DNA from: Sunxiuqinia indica
Lineage (GTDB): Bacteria; Bacteroidota; Bacteroidia; Bacteroidales; Prolixibacteraceae
DNA length: 64,000 bases
NCBI RefSeq assembly: GCF_009847015.1
Contig: NZ_WVEM01000005.1
Coordinates: 124,001-188,000 of the forward strand
Reading direction: 5' to 3'
Positions within the stretch are counted from its first letter, which is position 1. Each line of letters begins with the position of its first letter. The position numbers and the translations under genes were made by a program. Positions 38,747 through 48,800 of this stretch are shown here, in pieces. The notes beneath the pieces are model-generated. The model saw only the letters and a list, made by a program, of their open reading frames with translations, was not told the origin of the DNA and ran no database searches.

Positions 38747-39658
38747 TTAAAACAAACCATCAACGGATAAATATCGTTCTCCGGTATCGTAGGCAAAAGT
38801 CAATATTTTTGACCCTTTGGGTAGTTCCTGAATCTTTTTGGCGACAGCGGCCAACGAAGCCCCTGATGAAATTCCGACGAATAAGGCTTCCTCTTTTGCA
38901 GCACGTTTGGCATAGTCAAAGGCTTCTTCTTTCGAAACGGACACAGTTCCGTCTAACAAGTCGGTTTTTAAGTTTTCAGGAATAAAGCCTGCACCAATTC
39001 CCTGAATGGGGTGTGGACCAGGGCTTCCACCTCCAATTACAGGAGAAGCTTCAGGCTCAACAGCAAATGTTTTCAAATTAGGAAAGCTCTTTTTCAATAC
39101 TTCACTAACTCCTGAAATGTGTCCACCTGTTCCAACACCGGTAATCAGGTAGTCGAAACCTTCCGGGAAATCAGCCAAAATTTCTTGCGCCGTATGGTCG
39201 CGGTGAGCAGCAATATTTGCTTCATTGTCAAACTGAGACGGAATCCATGAGTTTGGATTTTCGGCTGCAATTTCTTCGGCTTTCGAAATGGCTCCTTTCA
39301 TCCCTTTTTCTTTTGGCGTAAGCACCAATTCCGCTCCATAGGCTGTAAGTATACGGCGACGTTCGACTGACATTGATTCAGGCATTACCAAAATCAACTT
39401 ATACTTTTTAACAGCGGCAACCAATGCCAGCCCGATTCCTGTATTTCCAGAAGTTGGCTCAACAAGCACGGTGTCGGGTTTCAGGATGCCTTTGCTTTCA
39501 GCCTGTTCAACCATTTTAAGTGCGATACGGTCTTTGATGCTACCGCCAGGATTTGTTTTTTCCAGTTTCACATACACTTCATATCCATCAGGATATAGGT
39601 TATTCACGCGAACTAATGGAGAATTTCCAATTGTCTCTAAGATGTTGTTAAATTTCAT
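38747..39658 (-). CDS. cysK: Cysteine synthase (O-acetylserine sulfhydrylase)
   Basis: The 303-residue PLP enzyme makes L-cysteine from O-acetylserine and sulfide. It has the PLP lysine in [17 protein letters not shown], the loop [15 protein letters not shown], and [12 protein letters not shown], the usual type A features. It has a 185-nt or so leader that contains a Cys-codon-rich open frame and a terminator in front of the ATG, described separately; expression is therefore probably under cysteine-responsive attenuation. No cysE lies beside it. Confidence 0.97.
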   Translation of the reverse strand: MKFNNILETIGNSPLVRVNNLYPDGYEVYVKLEKTNPGGSIKDRIALKMVEQAESKGILKPDTVLVEPTSGNTGIGLALVAAVKKYKLILVMPESMSVERRRILTAYGAELVLTPKEKGMKGAISKAEEIAAENPNSWIPSQFDNEANIAAHRDHTAQEILADFPEGFDYLITGVGTGGHISGVSEVLKKSFPNLKTFAVEPEASPVIGGGSPGPHPIQGIGAGFIPENLKTDLLDGTVSVSKEEAFDYAKRAAKEEALFVGISSGASLAAVAKKIQELPKGSKILTFAYDTGERYLSVDGLF

Positions 39659-39685
39659 ACTTATTTGTATTTAAATGGTTTTATT

Positions 39686-39718
39686 CAAAAAAAAAGCCTC
39701 CCAGTAACTGGAAGGCTT
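39686..39718 (-). terminator. Leader terminator (attenuator) upstream of cysK
   Basis: An 11-bp stem with one G-T pair (AAGCCTTCCAG at 39718-39708 with its complement at 39704-39694) and a 3-nt loop is followed by nine Ts. It ends 28 nt before the cysK ATG, too close for a promoter in between, so any cysK transcript must read through it. It can be replaced by pairing of 39766-39758 with 39716-39711. Confidence 0.88.
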
Positions 39719-39744
39719 GCTTATATCTTTATACTATTATCTTT

Positions 39745-39819
39745 TTAACTTAAACATACCTTCCCCGCATTGTATTTCATACAACAACACACACACATAT
39801 TTGAGAAGGTATAACTCAT
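39745..39819 (-). CDS. Cys-codon-rich leader peptide of cysK
   Basis: On the minus strand a 17-codon frame from the ATG at 39798 encodes MCVCCCMKYNAGKVCLS and ends in TAA. An in-frame ATG at 39819 would extend it by seven residues (MSYTFSN), and has A-rich sequence in front. Five codons are Cys (TGT), four of them in the first six residues. This looks like a control peptide in which ribosome stalling at Cys codons chooses between RNA folds. It is too short for ordinary gene prediction. Between it and cysK lies a strong terminator. Confidence 0.85.
   Translation of the reverse strand: MSYTFSNMCVCCCMKYNAGKVCLS
39756..39812 (-). promoter_or_regulatory. Leader hairpin 1:2 that competes with the cysK antiterminator
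   Basis: The sequence ATACCTTCTC (39812-39803) pairs with GGGAAGGTAT (39765-39756), 10 bp with one G-T pair, forming a hairpin that encloses the Cys codons. The second arm can instead pair with CCTTCC of the terminator arm (39716-39711), six Watson-Crick pairs plus a wobble. These are mutually exclusive folds in the style of the classical amino-acid attenuators. Confidence 0.75.
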
Positions 39820-39849
39820 AAGAAAGTTTTTTGTTTTACTTATCTGGAA

Positions 39850-39857
39850 CAATTATA
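39850..39857 (-). promoter_or_regulatory. -7 box of the cysK leader promoter
   Basis: TATAATTG on the minus strand differs from TAnnTTTG by one base and is the same sequence used in the rho promoter. A transcript from here would start near 39843, about 24 nt before the longer leader start. The -33 region has only ATTG at 22-nt spacing. Confidence 0.4.
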
Positions 39858-39893
39858 AATAAAATATCTGGATAAAATACAATTTAATCTGAA

Positions 39894-41216
39894 TTAATTT
39901 TTATAAAAAAGCCATTTAACAATTTCTTTAAGATTGACTTTCTTGCCGTACATTAAAATTCCGGTACGGTATATCTTCCCAGCCACCCAAATTGTTCCAT
40001 AAATTGAAGTCACTAAAATGCCCATTGATAGCAGCAGCTCCCAGGCCGGTAGTCCGTATGGCACTCTGACCATCATGATAACCGGCGAAGTGAATGGAAT
40101 CATGGAAGCCCAAAATGCCAGCGTTCCTTCCGGGTTTTTAACCACCGGGAATAAAATAATAATTGAAAAGATAAGTGGTATTGTCACCGGAAGCATTAAT
40201 TGCTGTGCTTCTTCTTCATGGTCGACTGCTGCACCTACGGCTCCCATCAACGAGGAATACATCAGGAATCCTCCGAGGAAGTAGAAAATGAATGATCCAA
40301 TAATGAGCGGAATATTTAAATTGCCAATTAAATCGATGATGTTTAAAACCGCGTTTTCCTGAATTTGTGGAGATGAGGCCATCATGTTTTGCGATTGCGT
40401 AAGCATTTCTGCCTGATCAGGTGCTAGAAACATTTGTAGTCCGCTAACAATTAAAAACATCAAAATCAACCAGAAAGCCAATTGCGTTAATCCGACCAAG
40501 CCAATGCCTATAATTTTACCAAACATCAATTGAATTGGTTTGACTGACGAAATAATTACTTCGACAATCCGGCTTGATTTTTCTTCCATAACGCCACGCA
40601 TAACCATGGCTCCATAAATGAATACAAACATGTAGATCAAAAATCCGGCAGCATATCCAACTCCCATGGCCAATTCAGTAGAGCTTTTGACCGCTTCTCC
40701 TTTTTCGCCAACCTTAAGCGTTTCCAAATTAATGCTTGTTCGTGCTGCCAACAGCTTTTCCTCTAGATCCGGAATGCCCGAACCATCAATGATAACAGCT
40801 TTTTTATCCGCTTCAATAAGGTTTTCGAGCTTACGACCAATCATATTTTTAATGTCGAAAGTTACCTGTTTGTCCGATAGCAATTGAGCCTTATTCGTCG
40901 CTAAAATATCTGATGGAATGTACAAGACAGCATAGTAACTGCTTGACTTGATGTCTTGCTGGATTTGCTCAAATTCGGCTTGCGGGATGGTAGTAAAGCG
41001 GGTAAACTCGGTATTTTCCATTCGTCCCGAGTACTGGCCAGTTGCATCGTAAACTCCAATCGTTCGTTCTTCTTCATCGTTTTGCATGGCCAGCCAGGCA
41101 GGTAAAATCGTAAACCCGGCAAAGATGAATGGGACAAGTAGCGTCAGGATGATAAATGATTTTTTACGGACCCGGGTTAAATATTCTCGTTTTAATATTA
41201 GTAGTGACTTGTTCAT
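39894..41216 (-). CDS. ABC-2 type transporter permease (NatB-like)
   Basis: The 440-residue membrane protein starts with a helix (SFIILTLLVPFIFAGFTILPAWLAM), has an extracytoplasmic domain of about 150 residues, then five or six helices (e.g. YAAGFLIYMFVFIYGAMVMRGVMEEKSSRIVEVIISSVKPIQLMFGKIIGIG). The motif around MEEKSSRIVEVI is typical of NatB-like ABC-2 permeases. It is encoded 88 bp after the matching ATPase gene. Such pairs are linked to sodium export or resistance; the substrate here is not known. Confidence 0.9.
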   Translation of the reverse strand: MNKSLLILKREYLTRVRKKSFIILTLLVPFIFAGFTILPAWLAMQNDEEERTIGVYDATGQYSGRMENTEFTRFTTIPQAEFEQIQQDIKSSSYYAVLYIPSDILATNKAQLLSDKQVTFDIKNMIGRKLENLIEADKKAVIIDGSGIPDLEEKLLAARTSINLETLKVGEKGEAVKSSTELAMGVGYAAGFLIYMFVFIYGAMVMRGVMEEKSSRIVEVIISSVKPIQLMFGKIIGIGLVGLTQLAFWLILMFLIVSGLQMFLAPDQAEMLTQSQNMMASSPQIQENAVLNIIDLIGNLNIPLIIGSFIFYFLGGFLMYSSLMGAVGAAVDHEEEAQQLMLPVTIPLIFSIIILFPVVKNPEGTLAFWASMIPFTSPVIMMVRVPYGLPAWELLLSMGILVTSIYGTIWVAGKIYRTGILMYGKKVNLKEIVKWLFYKN

Positions 41217-41303
41217 CTCAATATAATTTGAAGTTTCTAAAGGTAGTTAATGGAATTCGCTTGTAATTGTCCGCTAATGTCTTTGCACTTTTGCGTACTC
41301 GCT

Positions 41304-42239
41304 TCATGCGGTTTGTTTTTTAGGGTTGGCGTGCCCTACAACTTGGATAAATACTTCGTTCATCGAAGGAATAACTTCGCGGAACGAGCGGATTTCCATT
41401 TTTTGCATGAGCATTTGAAGTAAATCGTTGCTGGTCATTTCTTTTTCAAGTCGGAATTTTACCCGCTGACTGAGCCCTTTTAGTTCGTAATCAATTAGCT
41501 GAAACCCATTTCTTGAAAACTCCGAAGTAACGTCATGTGGAACAGTTGTTTCGATCTCATAAATATCTTGTTTGTAGCTTTCCTTGATTTCATCAATTGG
41601 GCCATCCAATATTTTTTTTGATTGATTAATCAGCGCAATATGATCACAAGTTTCTTCGACTGAAGCCATATTGTGGGTAGAAAAAATAATGGTGGCTCCC
41701 TGGTTTTTCAAATCAAGAATTTCATTTTTAAGCAAGTTCGCATTGATGGGGTCAAATCCACTGAATGGTTCGTCAAAAATCAATAATTTAGGTTTGTGAA
41801 CAACCGTGATGATGAACTGGATCTTTTGTTGCATCCCTTTCGAAAGCTCTTCAACCTTTTTATTCCACCAGGGTTGAATTTCAAATTTCTCAAACCAATA
41901 CTTGAGGCTTTTTAGAGCATCCCTTTTGCTGAGTCCTTTTAGTTGTGCCAGGTATAAGGCTTGCTCGCCAACTTTCATCTTTTTGTACAGCCCTCGTTCT
42001 TCGGGCAGGTAGCCAATATGCTGAATGTCATTTGCTTTCAGCTTACGACCAAATAACTGCACTTCTCCTGCATCCGGAGCTGTAATTTGATTTATAATCC
42101 GTATTAAGGTCGTTTTCCCGGCTCCGTTTGGCCCAAGTAATCCAAATATGCTTTGCTCCTTTGTCGAAATGCTCACCCCATCGAGTGCCCGGTGACCAGC
42201 ATAATCTTTGGTAACATTGGTCGCTTTAAAAATTTCCAT
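41304..42239 (-). CDS. ABC transporter ATPase (NatA-like)
   Basis: The 311-residue ATPase has Walker A GPNGAGKTTLI, the signature region LSKGMQQKIQF and Walker B KLLIFDEPFSGFDPINAN, plus a C-terminal domain of about 90 residues typical of the NatA/DrrA group. It works with the downstream ABC-2 permease. The two genes are codirectional and 87 bp apart. The signature reads LSKGMQQ, normal for this group. Confidence 0.93.
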   Translation of the reverse strand: MEIFKATNVTKDYAGHRALDGVSISTKEQSIFGLLGPNGAGKTTLIRIINQITAPDAGEVQLFGRKLKANDIQHIGYLPEERGLYKKMKVGEQALYLAQLKGLSKRDALKSLKYWFEKFEIQPWWNKKVEELSKGMQQKIQFIITVVHKPKLLIFDEPFSGFDPINANLLKNEILDLKNQGATIIFSTHNMASVEETCDHIALINQSKKILDGPIDEIKESYKQDIYEIETTVPHDVTSEFSRNGFQLIDYELKGLSQRVKFRLEKEMTSNDLLQMLMQKMEIRSFREVIPSMNEVFIQVVGHANPKKQTA

Positions 42240-42400
42240 GAGTTTGTTTTTGTATTAAATGTAGCTTTATCTGCAATTAGAAAATATAAATATACAAGTT
42301 TAGTAAAATAGACTGACCTGGAAGATAGTTTTCGGTGAATGTAAGCTCTGAATCCATGAGCGACCCTATTGATGCCAGGAAGTTAGACTTTTTCTTCAAA

Positions 42401-42970
42401 TTAATTGACCTGTGTTACTCCTCCTGAAACAACAAACTTCATGGCTTCGGAAGGTGCCATATTCAGACTCTTAACAGCCGATGAGTCGATCACATATAGT
42501 TCGCCGGAAAAGTTATATGAATGAGGAAAGTATACGGCGACCATACCCTCCATGCCAAGTTCGGCCATGCTTTGCTGGGTGATAAAACCTATTTTCCACA
42601 ATCGATTTTCTTTGTTGATTTCAACTAAGACTGGTTGATTAAACTTCTTTTCTTTCCCTACAAATGCAGAAAACAGGTCAACCAACGAACTGTAGATGAC
42701 TTTCAAAAGGGGGGCTCTTTTTAAAATACGATCGCTCAACACTTTAAAAGGGCTGGCAACAATGTAATTACCTAATAATCCGAGGGCAGCAACAAGAATG
42801 AAAATGACTACCAGCCCTAACCCGGGGATGGCATAGCCAAACCAACTCGCCAGCTGGTCGCGAAGCAAGCCGTCAACAAAATCAAAAATGAGAAAAACAA
42901 TGTAAACTGTAATCGCAATGGGAGCTACTAAAACCAGTCCCTGCATGAAATAGGTAAAAAGCTTTTTCAT
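42401..42970 (-). CDS. DUF502 family membrane protein
   Basis: The 189-residue protein has two membrane helices (FMQGLVLVAPIAITVYIVFLIFDFV and GYAIPGLGLVVIFILVAALGLLGNYIV) and a conserved soluble part (APLLKVIYSSLVDLFSAF, GFITQQSMAELGMEGMVAVYFPHSYNFSGELYVIDSSAV). These fit the DUF502 family, found in many bacteria and some plants (COV-like). No activity is established. It stands alone next to the NatAB-like genes. Confidence 0.88.
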   Translation of the reverse strand: MKKLFTYFMQGLVLVAPIAITVYIVFLIFDFVDGLLRDQLASWFGYAIPGLGLVVIFILVAALGLLGNYIVASPFKVLSDRILKRAPLLKVIYSSLVDLFSAFVGKEKKFNQPVLVEINKENRLWKIGFITQQSMAELGMEGMVAVYFPHSYNFSGELYVIDSSAVKSLNMAPSEAMKFVVSGGVTQVN

Positions 42971-43173
42971 TATTCTGATGTTAAAGTTTTCGTTTTGTTC
43001 GATCCGAAAGTTACAAAATATACCTGTGGTCGAATTAAGATCATCAATAATAAATATTGAAGCCGGCAGCAGGTTGCTCCTCTCCTGTGTTTACTGCTGA
43101 ATTAACAATTGTTATATTATTTGGTTAGTTTGAATTTGAACTTCATTCAGACGGGTATTGTTATTCTTTTAAT

Positions 43174-43190
43174 CACCTTCTATTAAGGTG
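43174..43190. promoter_or_regulatory. Inverted repeat before the efflux operon
   Basis: CACCTT-N5-AAGGTG (17 bp) lies 24 bp before the first start codon of the RND efflux operon. The symmetry and position suggest a regulator binding site, but no regulator gene is adjacent. Confidence 0.3.
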
Positions 43191-43279
43191 CTGAAATACT
43201 AACAGATAGGTTCATGATTGATGTCGGAGAGTTTAAATGCAAATGTGGTAAGGAAATAAATCGAAGAACAGGAATTGTG

Positions 43280-44653
43280 ATGTTGATCGTCATATTTATT
43301 GTTGGCTGTTCACCAAAGACAACGACTGAGTCGATACCTATTCAACGCTCAGCGAAATTTTCTGATACTGGTACAGCCACTCTCTCTGATAAATGGTGGG
43401 AAGCATTTAATGATCCACAATTAAATCGGTTGGTCGACAGTGCGCTGTATTCCAATTTTAACTTAAAGACCGCATGGGAGCGTTTAAAAGCGGCACAGGC
43501 GGTGGTTAAACGACAGTCATCCAACTACTATCCTTTTGTTGATGCTTCATTACGAGCGGAAAAGAACAGGTCTCAATCACAGTTTCGGGATAGTGAGGTT
43601 TTACAGCTAGGGCTTAGCGCCGATTATGAGGTTGATCTGTGGGGGAAAATCAAGTCGAGTGTTGAGGCTGAACGATATCGGGCCCAGGCGTCATATGCAG
43701 ATTTTCAAACAGCCGCCCTATCTCTTTCTGCAGAGATTGCAACAACCTGGTTCCAGCTAATTGAAGCGAAAAATCAACTCAAATTGGCTTCCTCGCAGGT
43801 TGATATTAACGAACAAGTCCTGCGATCGATTAAAGCACGATTTGGATATGGACAAGTCAGAGGAGTGGATATTCTTCGGCAGCAGCAGTTGTTGGAAGCA
43901 ACCCGTGAACGCGAACTCGCAGCTAGAGTCCAATTAAAATTACTGGAGCACCAGTTAGCCGTTTTGCTTGGGAAAACGCCTACGGAGAGTTTGTCTCTGG
44001 CGTTGGATAGTTTGCCAGACCTTCCGCCTCTACCGCAAACTGGCTTGCCCGTTGAATTAGTAGAGCGGCGACCTGATGTGCAAAATGCCTATAATTTGTT
44101 ACAGGCTGCCGATCGGGATTTGGCCGCTGCAATCAGTAATCGTTATCCCCGTCTGAATATTTCAGCTTCCATCTCAACGGCTGCAATCAATGCTGATAAG
44201 TTGTTTGATGATTGGGCTTACTCTGTTGCTGGCAATTTGCTCGCTCCCCTGTTTTACGGAAGGCAAATCAATGCAGAAATTGAACGCTCAGAAGCGATTA
44301 AGAATCAATATCTGTATGCATATGGGCAAGCTGTTTTAACCGCATTCCGGGAGGTTGAGGATGCCTTGGTGCAGGAAGCAATGCAGCAGCAAACAATTGC
44401 CAATCTGAAAGAACAGGTTAAGTTGTCAGAAAAAACCTACAAACAGCTACAGTTGGAGTATTTTAACGGGATGAGCAATTATCTGGATGTGTTGACTGCT
44501 CTGAATGCCCAACAAGAATTGCAACGCAGCCTGTTGGCGGCCAATCTAACGCTTTTGAAATATCGAATTTTGCTTTATCGGGCATTGGCTGGAGGATTCG
44601 ACTTACAGCTTGAAAAAGTATCTGATGCGGGAGATGTTTTAGAAGGGAGATAA
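43280..44653 (+). CDS. Outer-membrane efflux factor (TolC/NodT family) lipoprotein
   Basis: The product is a 457-residue TolC-type channel with a lipoprotein signal (MLIVIFIVGCSPK, Cys at about residue 10). It has the duplicated helical outer-membrane factor domain (WWEAFNDPQLNRLVDSALYSNFNLKTAWERL; ELVERRPDVQNAYNLLQAADRDLAAA). I chose the ATG at 43280 because it places the signal peptide at the N-terminus; an in-frame start at 43214 would add 22 charged residues (MIDVGEFKCKCGKE). It opens the efflux operon, followed by adaptor and pump genes. Confidence 0.92.
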   Translation: MLIVIFIVGCSPKTTTESIPIQRSAKFSDTGTATLSDKWWEAFNDPQLNRLVDSALYSNFNLKTAWERLKAAQAVVKRQSSNYYPFVDASLRAEKNRSQSQFRDSEVLQLGLSADYEVDLWGKIKSSVEAERYRAQASYADFQTAALSLSAEIATTWFQLIEAKNQLKLASSQVDINEQVLRSIKARFGYGQVRGVDILRQQQLLEATRERELAARVQLKLLEHQLAVLLGKTPTESLSLALDSLPDLPPLPQTGLPVELVERRPDVQNAYNLLQAADRDLAAAISNRYPRLNISASISTAAINADKLFDDWAYSVAGNLLAPLFYGRQINAEIERSEAIKNQYLYAYGQAVLTAFREVEDALVQEAMQQQTIANLKEQVKLSEKTYKQLQLEYFNGMSNYLDVLTALNAQQELQRSLLAANLTLLKYRILLYRALAGGFDLQLEKVSDAGDVLEGR

Positions 44654-44688
44654 TCTTTTTAAGTAAGTATTAAAAGAACCGAGAATAT

Positions 44689-45897
44689 ATGAATTCGAAA
44701 AAGACACTTATTATTAGCGTAATCATTCTGCTGGTAGCAGCGGGAGTAACGCTCATCATTTTTTCAACAGAACCGAAGGCAAAAAGAGAAGGGGCAACGA
44801 AGCAAACCGCAATGTTGGTCGATGTTGTTGGTGTTGATCGTGGAAATTTCCGGCCTGCTATTGTTGCTACCGGCGTGGTCGTTGCTGAGCAGGATGTTAA
44901 CCTGAGTTCGCAGGTGGAAGGAGAGGTTATTTTTCGTTCGGATGTATTTACTCCCGGTGGTTTTGTAAAAAAAGGAGAAACTTTACTTCGGATAAATTCC
45001 GCTGATTATAAAAATGCATTGCAAATGCGGCAAAGTGAATTGCACCAGGCACAGGCGGATCTCGACATGGAAATGGGACGACAGCAGGTGGCAAAGCAAG
45101 ATTTAGAACTAGTTAGCGATGCACTCAAAGGGCAAAACCAATCGTTGGTACTTCGAGAGCCTCAGTTAAATGCGGTTAAAGCAAGGATTGAATCAGCAGA
45201 AGCATCTGTCCGACAGGCAGAACTGGATTTGTCGCGCACCAACATAAGAGCACCTTTTGATGCGCATATCATCAGCCGGAATGTTAATATCGGCTCCCAA
45301 GTGGCTCGGGGCGAAAACCTAGGCCGACTGGTTGGAATCGAGCATTATTGGGTCGAAACCAGTGTGCCATTAGCCAAGCTGCGGTGGATTTCTTTTCCTG
45401 ACGATCATGAAAAAGCTTCAAAGGCTAAGGTTCGAAATCGTTCCGCCTGGGCAGAAGATGAGTTTCGCACCGGACAAGTATCCCGGCTCATTGGTTCACT
45501 GGAAAACCAAACCCGCCTTGCACGTATACTGGTTGAAGTTTCTGATCCATTAGCAACAAAAAATAGCGGTGAACAGCCACTGATTTTAGGAGCATTCATG
45601 GACGTTAGTATTCAAGGGAAAGAAATTCCGGATGTGATACGATTGAGTCGCGATTACCTTCGGGCAAACCAAACAGTATGGGTCATGGAGGATAAGAAGC
45701 TTCAAATTCGCGATGTCGATATTATCTTTCAGGACGCCAATTACGCTTATATAAAGGAAGGCTTATCAACAACAGATCAGGTTGTAACTACCAATTTATC
45801 CACTGTTGTGAATGGTGTTAGTTTACGAACCGAAAGTAAAGGAGAACAACAATCTTCCGGCGACAGTGAATTCCAAATGGAAGGAGGGAACGAGTAG
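44689..45897 (+). CDS. RND efflux periplasmic adaptor (membrane fusion protein)
   Basis: The 402-residue protein has an N-terminal membrane anchor (TLIISVIILLVAAGVTLIIF), a lipoyl-like half (VEGEVIFRSDVFTPGGFVKKGETLLRI), a helical hairpin with coiled coils, and beta-barrel segments (DLSRTNIRAPFDAHIISRNVNIGSQVARGENLGRLV). It bridges the inner-membrane pump and the outer-membrane channel. The gene starts 35 bp after the upstream gene and ends directly before the pump gene start, in one operon. Confidence 0.93.
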   Translation: MNSKKTLIISVIILLVAAGVTLIIFSTEPKAKREGATKQTAMLVDVVGVDRGNFRPAIVATGVVVAEQDVNLSSQVEGEVIFRSDVFTPGGFVKKGETLLRINSADYKNALQMRQSELHQAQADLDMEMGRQQVAKQDLELVSDALKGQNQSLVLREPQLNAVKARIESAEASVRQAELDLSRTNIRAPFDAHIISRNVNIGSQVARGENLGRLVGIEHYWVETSVPLAKLRWISFPDDHEKASKAKVRNRSAWAEDEFRTGQVSRLIGSLENQTRLARILVEVSDPLATKNSGEQPLILGAFMDVSIQGKEIPDVIRLSRDYLRANQTVWVMEDKKLQIRDVDIIFQDANYAYIKEGLSTTDQVVTTNLSTVVNGVSLRTESKGEQQSSGDSEFQMEGGNE

Positions 45898-48800
45898 ATG
45901 GCCAATTCAACGAACGATCATACGAAGAAAAAAGAGTCAAAGGGAGCGATTGCATATATGGCTCGAAATTCAATCGCAGCAAACCTGCTTATGCTAATCT
46001 TGATTGGCGGAGGTATATGGACTATGCTCTACATTCAGAAAGAAGTGTTTCCCCAATTTCAGTTGGATATTGTTGAGGTGAGTGTTGTTTATCCGGGAGC
46101 TGCTCCCGCAGAGGTTGAAAAGGGAATACTGATGCCTGTTGAAGAAGCCGTTCGGGGAGTACAGGGAATCAAGGAAATTACCTCAACAGCCAGGGAAGGT
46201 TCTGGCCGTGTTGTCATTGAGCTGGTAACTGGCTCTGAGCGCATGAAAGCGTTTCAGGATATTGATCAGGCGGTGAATCGCATTCGCACATTTCCTGACG
46301 ACATTGAAGAACCCGAAGTGGTTTTGCAGTCTCAGCAGCGCGATGTGATGGAGTTGGGATTATACGGCGACACCGATATTTGGACTTTAAGAAAGCTGGC
46401 CGAGCAATTGCGCGATATCCTACTGAGCACCAATGGCATCACTCAAGTAGAAATCGGTAATGTGCCCGACTATGTCACTCATGTGGAGATACCACATCAC
46501 AAGCTCAGGGAGTACAACTTAACGCTTGATGAAGTAGCATCGTTACTGATGCAGTCAAGCGAGGACATTCCTGCCGGAGCAGTAGAAACACAAACCGGCG
46601 AAATACTTTTGCGAATGAAAGAACGCAAGCAGTGGGCCGAAGAGTTTGGCCAAATTGATATTATTACTGCTGCAAACGGAGCCCGAATAACGCTGGAAGA
46701 TATCGCTGAGATAACCGATGGATTTGAGGAGACAGGATTTCACGGGCAGTTCAATCAACAGCCTTCAGTTGAGTTGGAAATCTTCAGAGTGGGCGACCAG
46801 TCTCCTTTGGATATTGCAGAGAAAGTTCAGGGTGTGTTAGCTGATTTTGAGCCATCACTTCCTCCTGGTGTAAAATACCGGATTGATAGTAATCGGGCGG
46901 AAGATTACCAGGAACGCTTATCGCTTTTGACAGAGAATGGAATTCTGGCGATCGTCATCGTTTTAATTATTCTGGCCTTATTTCTCGAGATTCGACTGGC
47001 ATTCTGGGTCATGATGGGAATGGCAATCTCTTTTATTGGAGGAATCATGTTTCTGCCGTTAGCCGGGATTAGTATTAATATGATTTCGATGTTTGGGTTT
47101 TTAGTCGTTCTGGGAATTGTTGTAGACGATGCTATTGTTGTGGGTGAAAACATTTATGAGAAGCGACAGCAGGGAATGGGAAACATGGAGGCCGCAATTG
47201 CGGGGACGAAAGAAATCTCCAAGCCCGTTGTATTTAGTATTCTCACCAATATCATCGCCTTTATTCCACTTCTCTTTATCCCGGGAACTACCGGGAAATT
47301 CTGGTGGCCGATGTCGATGGTGGTTATCGTCGTTCTTGCCGTATCGCTTTTTGAAGCCTTATTTATTTTGCCTGCCCATTTGGGGCACAGTAATCCCAGG
47401 AAAAAAAATAAAATCGTTCAGCGGATCGAAGGTTTTCAACAGAAATTCGCAACAGGCTTCAATCGTTTTGTCGATCGCTATTATCGTCCATTTTTGGAAA
47501 CCAGTTTGAAGCACCGATACATTACCATTAGTTGCGCAATTGCGTTGTTTCTAATTGTTGGTGGATATGCCTACAGCGACCACATGGGAGTTATCATGAT
47601 GCCGGAAGTTGCTGCAGACGAAATCGAGGCAGGAGTGCGGCTTCCGGTAGGAACAACTCCGGAACAGGCAGCGAAAGTGGCTGGTGAAATCACCCGGTCA
47701 ACTCAAAAAATGTTCGACGAGCACAATCTGTACGAAGTTGCCGAAGGAATTAAAACCAATGTCCGGGGACAGAGTTTCATTGACGTTGAAATTGTAATGT
47801 TGCCGCCCGATGAGCGCGATATGACAGCCCGGGATGTCATTGAACTTTGGCGTAATGAAATTGGCGACATTGAAGGAGTTGACCAGATTACTTTTGAAGC
47901 AGAAAGAGGCCCCGGCGGTTATCAGCAAGATATTAGTGTTGACTTAAGCCACTCAGATATTGAAGTGTTGGAGAAAGCAAGCCAGGCATTTTTTGACCGG
48001 ATGGAAGCCTATGAGGCGACTCGTGACGTGAGCGATAACTACAACAAAGGGAAAATGCAATATGATTTCAAACTTTTGCCGGAGGGGCGAAGCCTCGGTT
48101 TAACGCCCTCCGAAGTTGGACGGCAGGTTCGGAATGCATTTTACGGTGCTTTAGCCATGCGCCAATTGCGCGAAACCAACGAAATTGAAGTACGGGTTAA
48201 ATTACCGCTGGAAGAAAGACAGGATATTTATCACTTAGAAGATCTTGTTATTCGAACACCGAATGGGGTGGAAGTTCCTCTTTTTGACGTCGTTGAGGTG
48301 CGGCAAGGTGAAGCGTTCACATCAATTAATCGCCGGGATGGTCGTCGGGTGGTTAATGTAGGGATGGACGTTGAACCGGCCAATGCAACAACGCGAGTGT
48401 TGGCATCCATTAAAAGTGAAGAGCTGCCTCAATTGCGTGCTGACTTTCCCGGAATCACCTGGAGCTTTGAAGGCAGCCAGGCGGAAATGAGGGAGTCAAC
48501 GCAGGCGTTGTGGGGCGGTTTTGCATTGGCCATGCTTATTATTTATGCATTGCTGGCCATTGCGTTTAATAATTACGTTCAGCCCTTGATTGTAATGACC
48601 GCCATTCCTTTCGGGATTGTTGGAGCAGTAATTGGCCATATCTTGCTCGGGTACGATTTGTCATTGATTAGCTTGATGGGCGTCATTGCACTGTCCGGTG
48701 TTGTTGTCAACGACTCATTGATTATGATTGACTATGCCAACCGAAAGCGGGAAGGTATGTCGGTATTTGATGCTATTCACGAGGCTGGCTTACGTCGTTT

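Noticed and set aside
39686-39718. Reading of the hairpin as a plain terminator of the upstream ABC permease
   Set aside because: It lies 176 bp after that gene and only 28 nt before cysK with no space for a cysK promoter, so a simple end-of-unit role would silence cysK.
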